A stretch of 64,000 nt of DNA, from assembly GCF_003350325.1 (NCBI RefSeq), contig NZ_QLYZ01000004.1, positions 235,053 to 299,052 on the forward strand, read 5' to 3'. The notes beneath the pieces are model-generated. The model was not told where the DNA came from. It searched no databases and saw only the letters and a program-made list of their open reading frames with translations. The stretch's first letter is position 1. Each line of letters opens with the position of its first letter. Source of the DNA: Vibrio rhodolitus. Its GTDB lineage: Bacteria > Pseudomonadota > Gammaproteobacteria > Enterobacterales > Vibrionaceae. This document shows positions 63,762 through 64,000 of the stretch, one piece after another. A program made the translations under genes and the position numbers.

Positions 63762-64000
63762 TGTCTCGTCCTAAAATACGTTGACAGTTTTATGCTAAGC
63801 CAACTGCGTTAGCAGCTGGCTTTTTTCATGAACCTCATTTGGGGTTTTCATCCCGAGGCTAAGATGTGGTCTCATATTGTTATAGATACTAATAGACTCT
63901 TTTACTAGTTGGTTGAGCTCTTTGATGTCTTGACACCTATTGAGTAGGAACTCTTGTTTTAGTATCCCATTGACTCTCTCTGCTAACGCATTCTGGTAGC
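63762..64000 (-). mobile_element. IS3-family insertion sequence, right part (cut by window edge)
   Basis: The end begins with TGTCTCGTCCTAAAATACGT, a probable terminal inverted repeat with the TG end usual for the IS3 family. It is followed inward by the 3' end of a transposase gene on the minus strand. It inserted 17 bases after the nadA stop codon, so nadA is not broken. Confidence 0.75.
63795..63998 (-). CDS. IS3-family transposase OrfB, C-terminal fragment (partial at window edge)
   Basis: 67 residues in frame from the edge: YQNALAERVNGILKQEFLLN, then ELNQLVKESISIYNNMRPHL and TPNEVHEKSQ. This is the end of the rve integrase core, with the last catalytic Glu region (ERVNGILKQE) and the YNxxRPH motif typical of IS3 OrfB. 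The N-terminus lies outside the window. Confidence 0.88.
   Translation of the reverse strand, partial: YQNALAERVNGILKQEFLLNRCQDIKELNQLVKESISIYNNMRPHLSLGMKTPNEVHEKSQLLTQLA

Overview
The window looks like a Vibrio chromosome (gamma-proteobacterium, roughly mid-40s percent GC). The core blocks are typical of that genus: vieSAB, an opp operon, torECA, ruvCAB, cydABX-ybgE, ybgC-tolQRAB-pal-cpoB and nadA. No rRNA or tRNA gene was recognised.

Positions 1-11,937 are accessory DNA. They hold the end of hsdR, four small genes, hsdM-hsdS, a gene of unknown function and a NucS-like nuclease. A complete tniQ-cas8/cas5-cas7-cas6 operon follows, with a very short CRISPR array and a strong terminator. TniQ fused into a Cas operon of this order, with no cas1, cas2 or cas3, is the signature of a type I-F3 CRISPR-associated Tn7-like transposon (CAST). 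Its tnsABC genes are not in the window and are expected further left; the restriction genes would be cargo. The array has two 28-nt repeats around one 32-nt spacer. After it comes a short terminal guide whose first 20 nt resemble the conserved core of the SRP RNA gene (ffs), a known attachment site of I-F3 elements, followed by a degenerate stem-loop repeat. Three of its four mismatches fall at positions 6, 12 and 18, the positions an I-F effector flips out. A perfect 39-bp palindrome lies directly in front of tniQ and is the best candidate for the operon's operator.

From 12,021 to about 16,400 lie an AlbA/ATPase-type gene, a gene-poor stretch and an SDR plus AraC pair; the right end of the transposon was not located. 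From 16,973 to 21,062 is the cysteine-catabolism unit decR-cyuA-cyuP. It is followed by a GNAT/HD pair, an AcfD/SslE-type M60 lipoprotein, the vieS-vieA-vieB phosphorelay and c-di-GMP system (minus strand), a divergent LysR/SDR pair and oppABCDF.

From 42,791 the window holds a glutathionyl-hydroquinone reductase, a TIGR02647 protein, focA, a small unknown gene, an orphan fetB-like permease, the TMAO respiration genes torECA, ruvCAB, cytochrome bd with its small subunits, the Tol-Pal envelope system and nadA. It closes with the cut-off end of an IS3-family element.
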